From Bradyrhizobiaceae bacterium (GTDB taxonomy: Bacteria > Pseudomonadota > Alphaproteobacteria > Rhizobiales > Xanthobacteraceae): DNA of 50,561 bases. Positions 26,822-36,637 of the stretch are shown here, in pieces. The stretch's first letter is position 1, and every line of letters starts with the position of its first letter. The translations under genes and the position numbers were made by a program. Below the pieces are notes generated by a model. That model did not search any database and was not told the DNA's origin. It saw nothing but the letters and a program-made list of their open reading frames with translations. The stretch is taken from positions 1 through 50,561 of the forward strand of contig CANKHA010000019.1 of NCBI GenBank assembly GCA_947481685.1, in the 5' to 3' direction.

Positions 26822-29800
26822 CTACCCCGCTGTCTTGCGCAGCGTGTCCCATTCGCGCAGCGCCTTGGCATCGCGCGGAGAGACATCCGGATATTCCGGA
26901 TCGGCGCCGATCGTGGAGAGGATTTTCCATGACCGGGCGCATTTGGTGCCTTCGGCAAGATTGGGCACCACCGCAACGCCCTGCACGTCCAGCAGCCGGA
27001 ACGCGCCAACCGGGCCCTCATCGGACACAAGCGTGGCCGCCGACGTGATGCAAACCTCGGCCAGATCGACATCGACCAGAGCCTCGAACAGATCCGTATT
27101 AGAGACATGCACGATCGGATGTGCTTCCAGCGATGAGCCGATGCGTTTCTGCGCGCGTTCGATCTCCAGCGCGCCGGTCACGATACTGCGCACGATACGC
27201 ACCTTGCGCCATTTCTCCGCCAGCGCATCGTCGCGCCAGCCAGCCACGATTTTCTGGAAGCCTTCGAGATGCACCGATGATGCATCCTCGCCATAGCGCG
27301 ACAGCCAGGCTTCCTCGGCGGTGAAGGCCAGCATCGGCGCCAACCACGTCACCGTGCAGCGGAAGAGATAATCGATCACCGTCAGGGACGCCTTGCGCGC
27401 GGTCGACGAGATCGGGTCGCAGTACAGCGTGTCCTTGCGGATATCGAAATAGAAGGCCGAGAGATCGACCGTCATGAAGGCATTGAGCGCAGCGAAGATG
27501 CGCTTGTAGTCGAAATCCGCATAGGCCTGCCGCACCAGAGCGTCGAGTTCCGCGAGCCTGTGCAGCATCAACCGCTCGAGCTCCGGCATATTGTCAGCCG
27601 AGATACGGTCCTCATCGCTGAAATGCGCGAGGCTGCCGAGCATCCAGCGGATCGTGTTGCGCAGCTTGCGGTAGGTGTCGGCGGTGGTCTTGAGGATTTC
27701 CGGACCGATGCGCAGATCGTCCGCATAGTCGGAGGCGCAGACCCACATGCGCAGAATATCGGCGCCGGATTGCTTGATCACATCCTGCGGCACCACGACG
27801 TTGCCGAGCGACTTCGACATTTTGCGCCCGTGCTCGTCGAGCACGAAGCCGTGGGTCAGCACCGTATCAAAGGGCGCGCGCCCGCGCGTGCCGCAGCTCT
27901 CCAGCAGCGAGGAATGAAACCAGCCACGATGCTGATCGGAGCCTTCCAGATACATCACCGTGTCTTTGCCGCCGTCCAGCTTGCGCTTGATGCCCGCGAG
28001 CGAGGGAAAATGCTTCGGATCTTCCAGCACGAAGGCATGGGTGGAACCGGAGTCGAACCACACATCGAGAATGTCGTCGACCTTCTTCCAGTCTTCATTG
28101 GCGCGGGAGCCGAGGAAACGCTCGCGCGCGCCTTGCTGATACCAGACGTCGGCGCCTTCTTGTTCGAATGCATCGGCGATGCGCTGGTTGACCGCTTCAT
28201 CCTGCAGAATTTCCGCGGAGCCATCGCCTGCCTCGCGCACGAACACCACGATCGGCACGCCCCAGGCGCGCTGGCGCGAGATCACCCAATCCGGGCGGCC
28301 TTTAATCATGCCGGTGATACGGTTTTCGCCCTGCGGCGGCACCCAGCGCGTCATTTTAATCGACATTAGCGCCCGCCCGCGAATGGTATTTCCCCCATAC
28401 TCACCGAGCAGTGCCATTGTCCCAACACCGGTCGGGTCGTCGGGTAACCGCTTGTCCATCGCGATGAACCACTGCGGCGTGTTGCGGAAGATCACCGGCT
28501 TCTTCGAGCGCCAGGAATGCGGATACTGATGTTTCAGTCGTCCGCGCGAGATGATGTTGCCCGCTTCGATTAGCGCCTTGATCACCGCCTCGTTGGCGTC
28601 GCCCTTTTCGCCCTTGTCATTGATGACGCGCTTGCCGGTGAAACCGGGAGCAGCTTCGGTCAGCGCGCCGTTCTCGTCGACGGTATAAGGGATTGCCGTA
28701 TTGATGCCGCGCTCGGACAATGCGCGCGCGCTGCTGGTCCAGATCTCGAAGTCATCGCGGCCATGGCCCGGCGCGGTATGGACGAAGCCCGTACCGGTAT
28801 CGTCGGTGACGTGATCGCCATCGAGCAGCGGCACAATAAAATCATACCCTTTGTCCGCAAGCGGATGCCTCAGCGTCATGCCCGTTAGCGTGGCTGCAGA
28901 GACATCCGCCACACGATCGTAAGCCGTCACGCGCGCCTGCTTGAACACCTCGCCCGCGAGATTATCCGACAGGATGAAGAGGTCGCCGAACTTCGCCCAG
29001 TTGTCCGGCGCAGCATCGGTGACCTTGTAAAGCCCGTATTTGATCTTCGATGAGAACGACACCGCGCGGTTGCCGGGCAGCGTCCAGGGCGTTGTGGTCC
29101 AGATCAAGACCGATGCATTGCCGACGGAATCGAATGCCGCCGCGATGTCGTCTTTCGATGCATCTTCGTCGAGCGCGACTTCGGCCACCGGGAATTTCAC
29201 CCACACGGTATCCGAGGTGTAGTCCTCGTATTCCACCTCGGCTTCGGCCAGCGCGGTCTTCTCGACCACCGACCACATCACGGGCTTCGAGCCGCGATAG
29301 AGCGTGCCGTTGGCGGCGAACTTCATCAGCTCGCGCGCAATCTGTGCCTCAGCCGGGAAAGCCATCGTGGTGTAGGGATGATCCCAGTCGCCCTCGATGC
29401 CGAGGCGCTTGAACTCGTCGCGCTGCACGTTCAGCCATTTCTCGGCGTAAGCGCGGCATTCCTTGCGGAAGGCGATCATCGCGGCCGGATCGGACAGGTT
29501 CGGCTTCGGCTTGTTCTTTGAGCGGTAGTTCTCTTCTTCGATCTTCCATTCGATCGGCAGGCCGTGACAGTCCCAGCCCGGCACATAATTGGAATCGAAG
29601 CCGAGCATCTGCTGGCTGCGCGTCACCACATCCTTGAGGATCTTGTTGAGCGCATGGCCGATATGAATGTTGCCGTTGGCGTAGGGCGGACCGTCGTGCA
29701 GCACGAATTTATCGCGCCCTTTGCCGCTCTCGCGCAGCTTCTTGTAGAGGTCTTCCTGCTTCCAGCGCGCAAGAATCTCCGGTTCCTTCTGCGGCAGGCC

Positions 29801-29869
29801 TGCGCGCATCGGGAAGTCGGTCTTGGGGAGGAACAGCGTTTCGCTGTAATCGCGTTCGAGCTTCGACAT
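26822..29869 (-). CDS. ileS: Isoleucine--tRNA ligase
   Basis: A 1015-residue class I synthetase charging tRNA-Ile. The HIGH motif is in [13 protein letters not shown] near residue 65 and KMSKS in [12 protein letters not shown] near 680. The editing domain shows [15 protein letters not shown] and [21 protein letters not shown]. The length is slightly above that of E. coli. It is flanked by ribF upstream and lspA downstream, the widespread ribF-ileS-lspA order. Confidence 0.96.
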   Translation of the reverse strand: MSKLERDYSETLFLPKTDFPMRAGLPQKEPEILARWKQEDLYKKLRESGKGRDKFVLHDGPPYANGNIHIGHALNKILKDVVTRSQQMLGFDSNYVPGWDCHGLPIEWKIEEENYRSKNKPKPNLSDPAAMIAFRKECRAYAEKWLNVQRDEFKRLGIEGDWDHPYTTMAFPAEAQIARELMKFAANGTLYRGSKPVMWSVVEKTALAEAEVEYEDYTSDTVWVKFPVAEVALDEDASKDDIAAAFDSVGNASVLIWTTTPWTLPGNRAVSFSSKIKYGLYKVTDAAPDNWAKFGDLFILSDNLAGEVFKQARVTAYDRVADVSAATLTGMTLRHPLADKGYDFIVPLLDGDHVTDDTGTGFVHTAPGHGRDDFEIWTSSARALSERGINTAIPYTVDENGALTEAAPGFTGKRVINDKGEKGDANEAVIKALIEAGNIISRGRLKHQYPHSWRSKKPVIFRNTPQWFIAMDKRLPDDPTGVGTMALLGEYGGNTIRGRALMSIKMTRWVPPQGENRITGMIKGRPDWVISRQRAWGVPIVVFVREAGDGSAEILQDEAVNQRIADAFEQEGADVWYQQGARERFLGSRANEDWKKVDDILDVWFDSGSTHAFVLEDPKHFPSLAGIKRKLDGGKDTVMYLEGSDQHRGWFHSSLLESCGTRGRAPFDTVLTHGFVLDEHGRKMSKSLGNVVVPQDVIKQSGADILRMWVCASDYADDLRIGPEILKTTADTYRKLRNTIRWMLGSLAHFSDEDRISADNMPELERLMLHRLAELDALVRQAYADFDYKRIFAALNAFMTVDLSAFYFDIRKDTLYCDPISSTARKASLTVIDYLFRCTVTWLAPMLAFTAEEAWLSRYGEDASSVHLEGFQKIVAGWRDDALAEKWRKVRIVRSIVTGALEIERAQKRIGSSLEAHPIVHVSNTDLFEALVDVDLAEVCITSAATLVSDEGPVGAFRLLDVQGVAVVPNLAEGTKCARSWKILSTIGADPEYPDVSPRDAKALREWDTLRKTAG

Positions 29870-29920
29870 GGCGGGCTATGTAGCAGGCGGATTCCGAAGC
29901 GGAAAGGCTGCTGTATCGGG

Positions 29921-30904
29921 CTAAATCGCGCCCAATGGCGGAAATGCCCCGGGCGCACGGCTCAGCGCCTCGCGAGCCTTGGCGCTGTCCTCGTCCATCT
30001 GGCGAATGAGGTCGTCGATGCTGTCGAACTTCATTTCCTGCCGGATCCAGGCAAGGAAGGCGACATCCAGTCGCTGGCCATAGAGGTCGCCGTTGAAGTC
30101 GAACAGGAAGACTTCAAGGATCGGGGCGCCATTATCGAACATCGGCCGGCGGCCAAAGCTTGCCACCGCCTCGTAGAGCTTCCCATCGAAGCCAACGCGG
30201 ACCGCGTAGATGCCTTGCTTGAGCCCGCAGCCGGGATCCAGCTTGAGGTTGGCGGTGGGATAGCCAAGCGCGCGTCCCCGCTTGTCACCGGTAACGACAG
30301 TTGATGAGACAAACCAAGGATAGCCGAGCAGTTCCGCCGCCTCGATGACGCGACCGGCTGCAAGCGCCTTACGGATGGTGCCGGAGGACACTGGCCGGCC
30401 TTCATCCTGCAGCGGCGGCATCACATCGACCGCGAAGTTGTAGCGCGCACCCTCGCCTTGCAGGAACACCGGCGACCCCATGCGGTTCTTGCCGAAGTGG
30501 AAGTCGAAGCCGATGGCCGCGCCACCGATGCCGAAACGCTCCACCAGGATGCGGCGGACAAAATCCTGCGGCGAGAGCGAAGCCAGATCGGCATCGAACT
30601 TCAATACGATCGCCCCATCCAGCTCGGTGCCGGCCAGGAGCCGCAGCTTCGCGGTCTGGTCGGTGAGACGGAACATCGGCTCCTGCGGGCGCAGAACTGC
30701 AGCCGGGTGGGGCTCAAAGGTCAGCGCCGCGGCCGGTCGCCCGAGGATCTGGGCGCGCCCGAGCGCCTCCGCGATCACCGCGCGGTGGCCTCGATGCACG
30801 CCGTCGAAATTGCCGATCGCCAGCACGGCGCCGCGCAAGGCGTAGCCCTGAGCGCCGTCACGCTGGATGATAAAGGGCTTCGGCCGGGAAATAGGTTCGG
30901 TCAT
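29921..30904 (-). CDS. ribF: Bifunctional riboflavin kinase / FMN adenylyltransferase
   Basis: A 327-residue enzyme converting riboflavin to FMN and FAD. The N-terminal adenylyltransferase has AIGNFDGVHRGHRAVI (about residue 30) and FDFHFGKNRMG; the C-terminal flavokinase has GDKRGRALGYPTANL and GIYAVRV. The ATG at 30904 is preferred over a TTG two codons upstream. The 200-base upstream region shows no FMN riboswitch signature; it holds a hairpin that points toward the divergent cheY-like gene. Confidence 0.93.
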   Translation of the reverse strand: MTEPISRPKPFIIQRDGAQGYALRGAVLAIGNFDGVHRGHRAVIAEALGRAQILGRPAAALTFEPHPAAVLRPQEPMFRLTDQTAKLRLLAGTELDGAIVLKFDADLASLSPQDFVRRILVERFGIGGAAIGFDFHFGKNRMGSPVFLQGEGARYNFAVDVMPPLQDEGRPVSSGTIRKALAAGRVIEAAELLGYPWFVSSTVVTGDKRGRALGYPTANLKLDPGCGLKQGIYAVRVGFDGKLYEAVASFGRRPMFDNGAPILEVFLFDFNGDLYGQRLDVAFLAWIRQEMKFDSIDDLIRQMDEDSAKAREALSRAPGAFPPLGAI

Positions 30905-31009
30905 AGGCAAGCAAATCCGGGCGGAAGCCCATTAATGTTTCGTAAACCAGTGAGGCCGCCCCAAATGCCTGAAATTGCAACAGGACTGCGCCCCTCTATG
31001 AAATCAGTT

Positions 31010-31052
31010 AACCGGATGTTCAATAGGTCAGTCTTAACATCCGGTTGTTTTT
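31010..31052 (+). terminator. Hairpin with T tract in the leader of the cheY-like gene
   Basis: Arms AACCGGATGTT (31010-31020) and AACATCCGGTT (31036-31046) pair perfectly over 11 bp around a 15-base loop, followed by GTTTTTA. It looks like an intrinsic terminator on the forward strand, but it lies upstream of a gene with no forward gene before it, so it could be an attenuator or an operator palindrome instead. Confidence 0.55.
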
Positions 31053-31112
31053 AGCGCGTCCGGGCCTAACCGGCATTTTTGCCTTGCGCGACCGCTGACT
31101 GGAGCAGGAGTT

Positions 31113-31496
31113 ATGGCCGTCGATCTTTCCATGCCGGTCCTTGTGGTCGATGACTACAACACGATGATCCGTATCTTGCGCAATCTGCTCAAGCAACTTG
31201 GGTTCCAGGACATCGACGATGCCCCCGACGGCTCCGCAGCCCTCAACAAGATGCGCCAGAAACACTACGGCCTGGTCATTTCCGACTGGAACATGGAGCC
31301 GATGACCGGCTACGATCTGCTGAAGGAAGTACGCGGCGATCCCGGCTTGTCGCAGACGCCCTTCATCATGGTCACCGCGGAATCCAAGACCGAGAACGTC
31401 ATCGCCGCCAAGAAGGCAGGCGTGAACAACTACATCGTCAAGCCGTTCAACGCGCAGACGCTGCAGACCAAGATCGAAGCGGTCTTCGCAGAATAA
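31113..31496 (+). CDS. Single-domain CheY-like response regulator
   Basis: A 127-residue receiver domain with no output domain. The acidic pocket D13/D14, phosphoacceptor D58 (ISDWNMEPMTG), T88 and K110 (VKPFN) are all in place. CheY proteins relay phosphorylation to flagellar motors or act as phosphate sinks. The closest recognised type is chemotaxis CheY, but no che genes lie nearby, so its kinase is unknown. GCAGGAG seven bases upstream of the ATG is a good ribosome site. A terminator-like hairpin lies about 60 bases upstream. Confidence 0.88.
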   Translation: MAVDLSMPVLVVDDYNTMIRILRNLLKQLGFQDIDDAPDGSAALNKMRQKHYGLVISDWNMEPMTGYDLLKEVRGDPGLSQTPFIMVTAESKTENVIAAKKAGVNNYIVKPFNAQTLQTKIEAVFAE

Positions 31497-31506
31497 TCCC
31501 ATCGTT

Positions 31507-31600
31507 AGTCCTCATGGTGAGGAGCGTTGCGGAGCAACGCGTCTCGAACCATGCAGGCCCAAGTGTTGCCGTGCGGCCATCCTTCGAGGTCGAATTTTTG
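31507..31600. repeat. Dispersed intergenic palindromic repeat
   Basis: Begins AGTCCTCATGGTGAGGAG, then a perfect GCGTTGC-GGA-GCAACGC hairpin (31524-31540) and GTCTCGAACCATGCAGG, with CCATCCTTCGAGG further on. This wording is familiar from abundant intergenic repeats of Bradyrhizobium-like genomes. Only one copy is in this window. It lies between the 3' ends of two convergent genes. Confidence 0.6.
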
Positions 31601-31610
31601 CGCACCGTCA

Positions 31611-32471
31611 TCACCACACTAGACGGTGCGTCACCGCCTTTGGCATCTGCGCACCTTCCAGAAATGATGTGAGCTTGCTCAGGTCGAAACCGGTCCCGCC
31701 GATTTCGCCGGAATGAATGCCTGCGGTCAGGAACAGGCAGTCAATGCCGAAGGCGGTCGCGCCGTTGAGATCGGTGCGCACGCTGTCGCCGATGGCGAGC
31801 ACGCGAGCGAGCGGAACGCCTGATTTCCGGATGGTCTCACCCAGGGCCTGCGCGCGTTGATAGATCGGCGCATAAGGCTTGCCTGCATAGAGCACATCGC
31901 CACCGATCGACTGATAGAAATCGGCGAGCGCGCCGGCGCAATAGACCAGCTCGTGGCCGCGCTCCACCACCACATCGGGGTTGGCGCAGAGCATGAAGAG
32001 GCCACGGGCCTTCATGCGCTCCAGCATCGCGCGGTAATTTTCCGGCGTCTCCTGGGTGTCGTCGAACAGGCCGGTGCAGACGACATAATTGGCGCTATCG
32101 GCATCCCGCAATTGCGCATCGAGACCTTCGAACACCGGCAGATCGCGCGGCGGGCCGAGATGAAACACGCTTTGCCCCGGCCGCTCCACGATCGCCGCGC
32201 GGGTAACGTCGCCTGAAGTCACCATCGCGTCGTAGCAATCGCCCGGCACGCGCAGTCCGTCGAGTTGGGGGACGACGGCTTCCTTCGGGCGCGGTGAGTT
32301 CGTGATCAGCACAACGGTTGTGCCCTGCGCCCGCGCGCGGCTGAGCGCGTCGCAGGCCGCCGGAAAACTCTCCACGCCGTTATGGATCACGCCCCAGACG
32401 TCGCACAGCAGCAGGTCATAGCCGGTCAGCAGCGGGCCGGAATGATCGATGAAAGGCGAGGAACCGGACAT
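31611..32471 (-). CDS. TIGR01459 family HAD-type hydrolase
   Basis: A 286-residue HAD phosphatase of the NagD/PGP-like class with a large cap. Motif I is LLLCDVWGVIHNG near residue 20, motif II VVLITNSPRP near 53, and motif IV AIGDSVRTDLNGATAFGID near 230, with lysine in YAGKPYAPIY near 197. Note DVWG in place of DxDG, typical of this subfamily. The substrate is probably a small phosphometabolite, not determined. Confidence 0.87.
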   Translation of the reverse strand: MSGSSPFIDHSGPLLTGYDLLLCDVWGVIHNGVESFPAACDALSRARAQGTTVVLITNSPRPKEAVVPQLDGLRVPGDCYDAMVTSGDVTRAAIVERPGQSVFHLGPPRDLPVFEGLDAQLRDADSANYVVCTGLFDDTQETPENYRAMLERMKARGLFMLCANPDVVVERGHELVYCAGALADFYQSIGGDVLYAGKPYAPIYQRAQALGETIRKSGVPLARVLAIGDSVRTDLNGATAFGIDCLFLTAGIHSGEIGGTGFDLSKLTSFLEGAQMPKAVTHRLVW

Positions 32472-32589
32472 AAGCGCCGTGGTGTGAGGCTGGGGATGGG
32501 CGAAGAGTTACGGCAGAAAGTGGCGAACGCGCGATCGGCGAGCCGGGTGGCGTTTCGGGTTAATGGGCGCGCGTCGTATTATTTATTTT

Positions 32590-32638
32590 GCGCATGATCT
32601 TGTCGGCGAACCGGATACCACTTCGCCGGATCATGCGC
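32590..32638 (+). repeat. REP-like palindrome, copy 4
   Basis: Outer arms GCGCATGATC and GATCATGCGC, inner arms CGGCGAA and TTCGCCG. Its last base is also the last base of the reverse-strand TAG stop of the EAL gene. Confidence 0.85.
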
Positions 32639-34011
32639 TACGCCACAACGCCCAGATTGGAGACGAGCCGGGGCGCGCCGGGATCGTTGATGCCCGGCAT
32701 CCGTGCGGTATCGCCCGGAGCGGATTTGGCGGCATCGCCATTGCCCTGCATGGCTTCGGCCCGCACCGGCCGTGGCTGCGAGAACAGGAAGCCCTGGCCG
32801 AAGCGCACATCGAAGTCGAGCAGATCGACGACGCTGCTTTCGCTCTCTACCCGCTCGGCGATCAGGTCGATGTGGTAGCGCGCCAGCATGTCCGAGAGAT
32901 CGGCGGGATGGATATCGCCGTTGGCGACATGATGCCCCTTCAGCAGCATCGTTCCCGGCACCTTGAGGAAGCGGAAGCCGCGCTCCGACAATTCCCGCGG
33001 CTCCATCCGCACGTCGGTGACATGATCCATGGAGAAACGGAAGCCGCGGTTCGCGAGCGACGCCAGGCTCTCGTATTCCATCGGGCCCATGGCGCGGTAG
33101 GACGCCTGCTTGAATTCAAACACCAGTGCCGGCGCGAGCGCGCGGTTGGCATCCACAAAATCCGAGAACTGCGCAAAGTATTGCGAGTCCGCCAGCGTGG
33201 CGGCTGACACGTTGCAGAACAGGCCGACTTCGCGGTTCTTCATCAACAGCCGGCGCAGGATCTGCACGCAGCGGAACAGCAGCAGGTTGTCGATCCGCGG
33301 CATCAGGCCGGCGGCTTCGGCATGCGGCACGAAGTCTTCCGCCATCACCTGCTCGCCGCTCGCCGTCCGCAACCGCGTCAGCGCTTCGTAGAAGCGCACC
33401 TTGCGTTGCGGCAGCGTCACCACCGGCTGCAGATACAAATCCAGGCGGTTGGCATCGATCGCTTCGCGGATCACCGCGACCATGCTTGCGGCATCGAGCG
33501 CCCTGAAGCCGCTGCCGACCGAAGCCGGAACAGCTTCCATCGGGGCCGTCACCGGTGCCGACATTGGTTCCGCATCGCCGCCGGTTGCCGCCGGAGTATG
33601 GGCGCGCGCAACGATTGCGGTCTCATGCACCGCGACGGTTTCCGCCAGTTGCTTGACCAGATTGCCCAGCTCTTCGATTTCCGAGGTGACCGGCTCGACC
33701 GCGGCACGCACCCGGTTCACCGCGCCATCGACCTTGGTCTCGGCGGCGGTGAGGTTGCGCTTCATCTCGGCCATGTGTTTGGCGAGGTCGGCGGTCAGCC
33801 GTGAGAGATCGGCAATCTGCTCGCCCACGTCGGTGCGATCGCGCAGCCGCGTGGTGACGGTGTTGTAGAGCGCGAGCCCGGTAAAGGCCGCCAAACCGAC
33901 CGTGGCCGATTCCGCGCCGCTCAAACCGAAGAAAAGGTAGCAGACAGCCGCCAGCGAGCCCGCGATGAGCACCATGCAGACAGCGACAAAGATGGCGGCG
34001 AGGCGGAACAT
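32638..34011 (-). CDS. TipF-like membrane protein with degenerate EAL domain
   Basis: A 457-residue protein: membrane segments at about residues 4-30 and 33-50, a coiled coil at about 60-135, a linker and an EAL domain at about 175-415. Of the EAL catalytic positions, FYEALTR (E209), FCNVSA (N267), VFEF (E299), K350, E387 and Q406 are recognisable, but DDFG is replaced by MDHVTD and ExTE by EFKQ, so phosphodiesterase activity is doubtful. The layout and length match Caulobacter TipF, a c-di-GMP-binding protein that positions the flagellum. The ATG at 34011 gives the membrane start. TipF identity is an inference. Confidence 0.75.
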   Translation of the reverse strand: MFRLAAIFVAVCMVLIAGSLAAVCYLFFGLSGAESATVGLAAFTGLALYNTVTTRLRDRTDVGEQIADLSRLTADLAKHMAEMKRNLTAAETKVDGAVNRVRAAVEPVTSEIEELGNLVKQLAETVAVHETAIVARAHTPAATGGDAEPMSAPVTAPMEAVPASVGSGFRALDAASMVAVIREAIDANRLDLYLQPVVTLPQRKVRFYEALTRLRTASGEQVMAEDFVPHAEAAGLMPRIDNLLLFRCVQILRRLLMKNREVGLFCNVSAATLADSQYFAQFSDFVDANRALAPALVFEFKQASYRAMGPMEYESLASLANRGFRFSMDHVTDVRMEPRELSERGFRFLKVPGTMLLKGHHVANGDIHPADLSDMLARYHIDLIAERVESESSVVDLLDFDVRFGQGFLFSQPRPVRAEAMQGNGDAAKSAPGDTARMPGINDPGAPRLVSNLGVVA

Positions 34012-34271
34012 GCAATCCCCAGACGAATCCACTCTGCCAGAACTGGGATTCGGCTCAAAGTTAAATGTCCCACAGCGCACAGCCCGCGCAAGCGAAAGTG
34101 CGCTCTGGCGGTTTCATTTCCCCGCGACGCGGTTAACCGGGAACCATCGGGCCACGATAGGAATATAGTCAGAGACGGTCTGAACGGTGCGTAGCGTTAC
34201 CCGGTTGCTTGCCGCCTTAATTCACGGCTGCTACCATCCGCGCACCTGAAATCCTGCAATGCGAGTGACTT

Positions 34272-35804
34272 GTGGCCGACAAGAAGCCGCAGAAACTGAA
34301 GGCGCGCCTGCCGCGCGGCCTGGCCGACCGCGGCCCGGCCGAGATCACCGCCACGCGCCGGATGATCGAGCAGATCCGCGCGGTCTATGAGCGCTATGGC
34401 TTCGAGCCGGTGGAGACGCCGGCGATCGAATTCACCGATGCGCTGGGAAAGTTCCTGCCCGACCTCGACCGCCCGAACGAAGGCGTGTTCTCGTTCCAGG
34501 ACGACGACGAGCAATGGCTCTCGCTGCGCTACGACCTGACCGCGCCGCTCGCCCGCTACGTGGCGGAAAATTTTCAGAATCTGGCCCTGCCCTACCGCAG
34601 CTACCGCGAGGGTTATGTATTCCGCAACGAGAAGCCCGGCCCCGGACGCTTCCGCCAATTCATGCAGTTCGACGCCGACACGGTGGGCAGTGCCTCCCCC
34701 GCAGCCGATGCCGAGATGTGCATGATGGCCGCCGACGCGATGGAAGCGCTGGGCATCAAGCGCGGCGACTACATCGTGAAGGTGAATAGCCGGAAGGTGC
34801 TGGATGGCGTGATGGAGTCCATCGGCCTAAGCGGCGATGCAACCGCGGGTAAGCGGCTGACGGTGTTGCGCGCCATCGACAAGATAGATCGATTAGGCAT
34901 TGAAGGTGTGCAAGCACTATTGGGTAAGGGAAGAAAGGATGACAGCGGCGACTACACAAAAGGCGCTGAACTTAGTCCCGACCAGATCGGTTGGTTGACG
35001 AACTTCATCAGTAGCGCCTTGGCGACTTCGATGCATCTTGCGTCCGATGAGCATGAAGGCCGCGCTCTTGAAGGCATACGCGATGATTTCTCTAACGCTC
35101 CGTTGGCTGTCGAAGGGATACGAGACCTTGAAGAAATTAGAAAAATCATTAGGGCGGCAACCTATGGTTTTGATCGCATCCGCATCGACCCCTCCGTCGT
35201 CCGCGGGCTCGAGTATTACACCGGCGCTGTGTTTGAAGTGGAACTGACCTTCGAGACCAAGGACGAAAAGGGCCGCCCTGTTCGTTTCGGTTCTGTCGGC
35301 GGCGGCGGACGTTATGACGGCCTCGTGTCGCGCTTCCGCGGCGAGCCGGTGCCCGCGACAGGATTCTCCATCGGCGTGTCGCGTCTCCTCGCAGCATTGC
35401 AGGCGATCAAGAGCCCGATCGTTTCCAGCGCGACGCAATCCGGGCCTGTGCTGGTCACGATCTTCGATCGCGACCGGCTCGCGGATTATCAGCGCATGGC
35501 GCAGACGCTGCGCAACGCCGGCATCCGCGCCGAGCTGTATCTCGGCAACCCGAAAAACAATCTCGGCCAGCAGTTGAAATACGCCGACAGGCGCAATGCG
35601 CCCTGCGCCATCATCCAGGGCGGCGACGAAAAGGCGCGTGGCGAAGTGCAGATCAAGGACCTCGCCATCGGCGCGCAACTCGCGGACGACGCCAAGGAAC
35701 GCGAGGCATATTTGCAGAAGCAGGCAGAAGCGCAGTTCGCGGTGAAGGAAGACAAGCTGGTCGAAGCCGTGCGCGACCTGCTCAAGCGTCACGGCATAGA
35801 TTAA
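34272..35804 (+). CDS. hisS: Histidine--tRNA ligase
   Basis: A 510-residue class II synthetase charging tRNA-His. Motif 2 is [19 protein letters not shown] near residue 115, the histidine-specific motifs are [14 protein letters not shown] near 315 and [12 protein letters not shown] near 345, and the anticodon-binding domain is at the C-terminus. Start is GTG. A stretch at about 34881-35160 uses codons unlike the rest (ATA, TTA, CTA, AGA, CGA, CTT), with only about half G/C third positions by hand count. The protein is continuous across it, so this looks like a replaced segment in a working gene. Confidence 0.94.
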   Translation: MADKKPQKLKARLPRGLADRGPAEITATRRMIEQIRAVYERYGFEPVETPAIEFTDALGKFLPDLDRPNEGVFSFQDDDEQWLSLRYDLTAPLARYVAENFQNLALPYRSYREGYVFRNEKPGPGRFRQFMQFDADTVGSASPAADAEMCMMAADAMEALGIKRGDYIVKVNSRKVLDGVMESIGLSGDATAGKRLTVLRAIDKIDRLGIEGVQALLGKGRKDDSGDYTKGAELSPDQIGWLTNFISSALATSMHLASDEHEGRALEGIRDDFSNAPLAVEGIRDLEEIRKIIRAATYGFDRIRIDPSVVRGLEYYTGAVFEVELTFETKDEKGRPVRFGSVGGGGRYDGLVSRFRGEPVPATGFSIGVSRLLAALQAIKSPIVSSATQSGPVLVTIFDRDRLADYQRMAQTLRNAGIRAELYLGNPKNNLGQQLKYADRRNAPCAIIQGGDEKARGEVQIKDLAIGAQLADDAKEREAYLQKQAEAQFAVKEDKLVEAVRDLLKRHGID

Positions 35805-35833
35805 GCGCGGCTCTCTCGCTGCTAGCGCGGAGC

Positions 35834-36370
35834 CTACGGGATCATTTTCATCATATCGGCGACGTTCGGCATATTGAGCACGTTAATTTTCATGCCGTTG
35901 GCCATGATCATGTCGCCCGGCTTCTGCCCCGCTTCGCAATCGCCAACACGCCTGGCTTCAATCGTGATGTTGGTTTCGCCGCCCGCTTTCATACCCGGGA
36001 TCGCGGGCCCACCGGTGCTCGTGGAACTCATCTTCACGGTATAGGCGCTGTCAAAACTGCCGGTGACCACGGCATGCGAGGTGGTCGTGCCCATGCCAAG
36101 ATTGCAGACCGAATCCATCGTGATGGTGCCGCCGACATTCTTGATGTCCTTCTTCGAGCAGGCCTCCTGCGTCAGGCCGCCGAAGCTGGCCTGCATCCGC
36201 TTGTCGGTGGCCTGATCGACGCACTGGCGCACGGTCTGCGCCGGCAGACCGCGTCCTTCAAAACCCATCTTCATTTCCCAGAGGCCGGGCTTGCGCGAGG
36301 GCAGATCCTGCGCGAGCGCGGGGGCGGCAAACAGCAATGTTACGGCGATAACGGCAGACAGGCGGCGCAT
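35834..36370 (-). CDS. DUF3617 domain-containing exported protein
   Basis: A 178-residue protein with a signal peptide ending APALAQ and the DUF3617 pattern: RKPGLWEMKM, CVDQATDKRM, CSKKDIKNVGGTITMDSVC. Four or more cysteines in the mature part probably form disulfides in the periplasm. Function unknown. The ATG at 36370 has GGAG seven bases upstream; another ATG four codons before it is possible. It converges with hisS. Confidence 0.82.
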   Translation of the reverse strand: MRRLSAVIAVTLLFAAPALAQDLPSRKPGLWEMKMGFEGRGLPAQTVRQCVDQATDKRMQASFGGLTQEACSKKDIKNVGGTITMDSVCNLGMGTTTSHAVVTGSFDSAYTVKMSSTSTGGPAIPGMKAGGETNITIEARRVGDCEAGQKPGDMIMANGMKINVLNMPNVADMMKMIP

Positions 36371-36419
36371 GGCGATCTCCATGGTGATTCCGCGCGGATA
36401 ATAGCATGCCTGCGGTGTT

Positions 36420-36508
36420 GTCATCCCGGACGGCGAGTGAAGCGAGCCGATCCGGGACCCATCAGCGTTGCCTGGATCCCGGCTCTCGCGCTGCTCGGCC
36501 GGGATGAC
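36420..36508. repeat. Dispersed intergenic repeat with GTCATCCCGG ends
   Basis: Opens with GTCATCCCGG (36420-36429) and closes with CCGGGATGAC (36499-36508), an inverted pair, with CGATCCGGGACCCAT and GGATCCCGGCTCTCGCG between. Repeats of this wording are abundant between genes in Rhizobiales; a single copy is present here. Confidence 0.6.
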
Positions 36509-36637
36509 AAATCAGGCTCAATCCATTAACTCTGCTGCGATTTTTGGCCTTTTTGCCCTTAAGCGTTTCATTCAAACGGCGTCGAAATTTAACAGAGAAC
36601 TGCTATATCGCGCGTTGGTATCGGGACGAACGGAATA

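Noticed and set aside
30905-31112. FMN riboswitch upstream of ribF
   Set aside because: No RFN-element consensus (such as AGGGGC or the GNNNACNG-type conserved parts) was found on the reverse strand; only a simple hairpin facing the other gene.
31507-31600. CRISPR-like or tRNA-like structure
   Set aside because: It is a single nested palindrome with no repeated spacers and no cloverleaf or CCA-type end.
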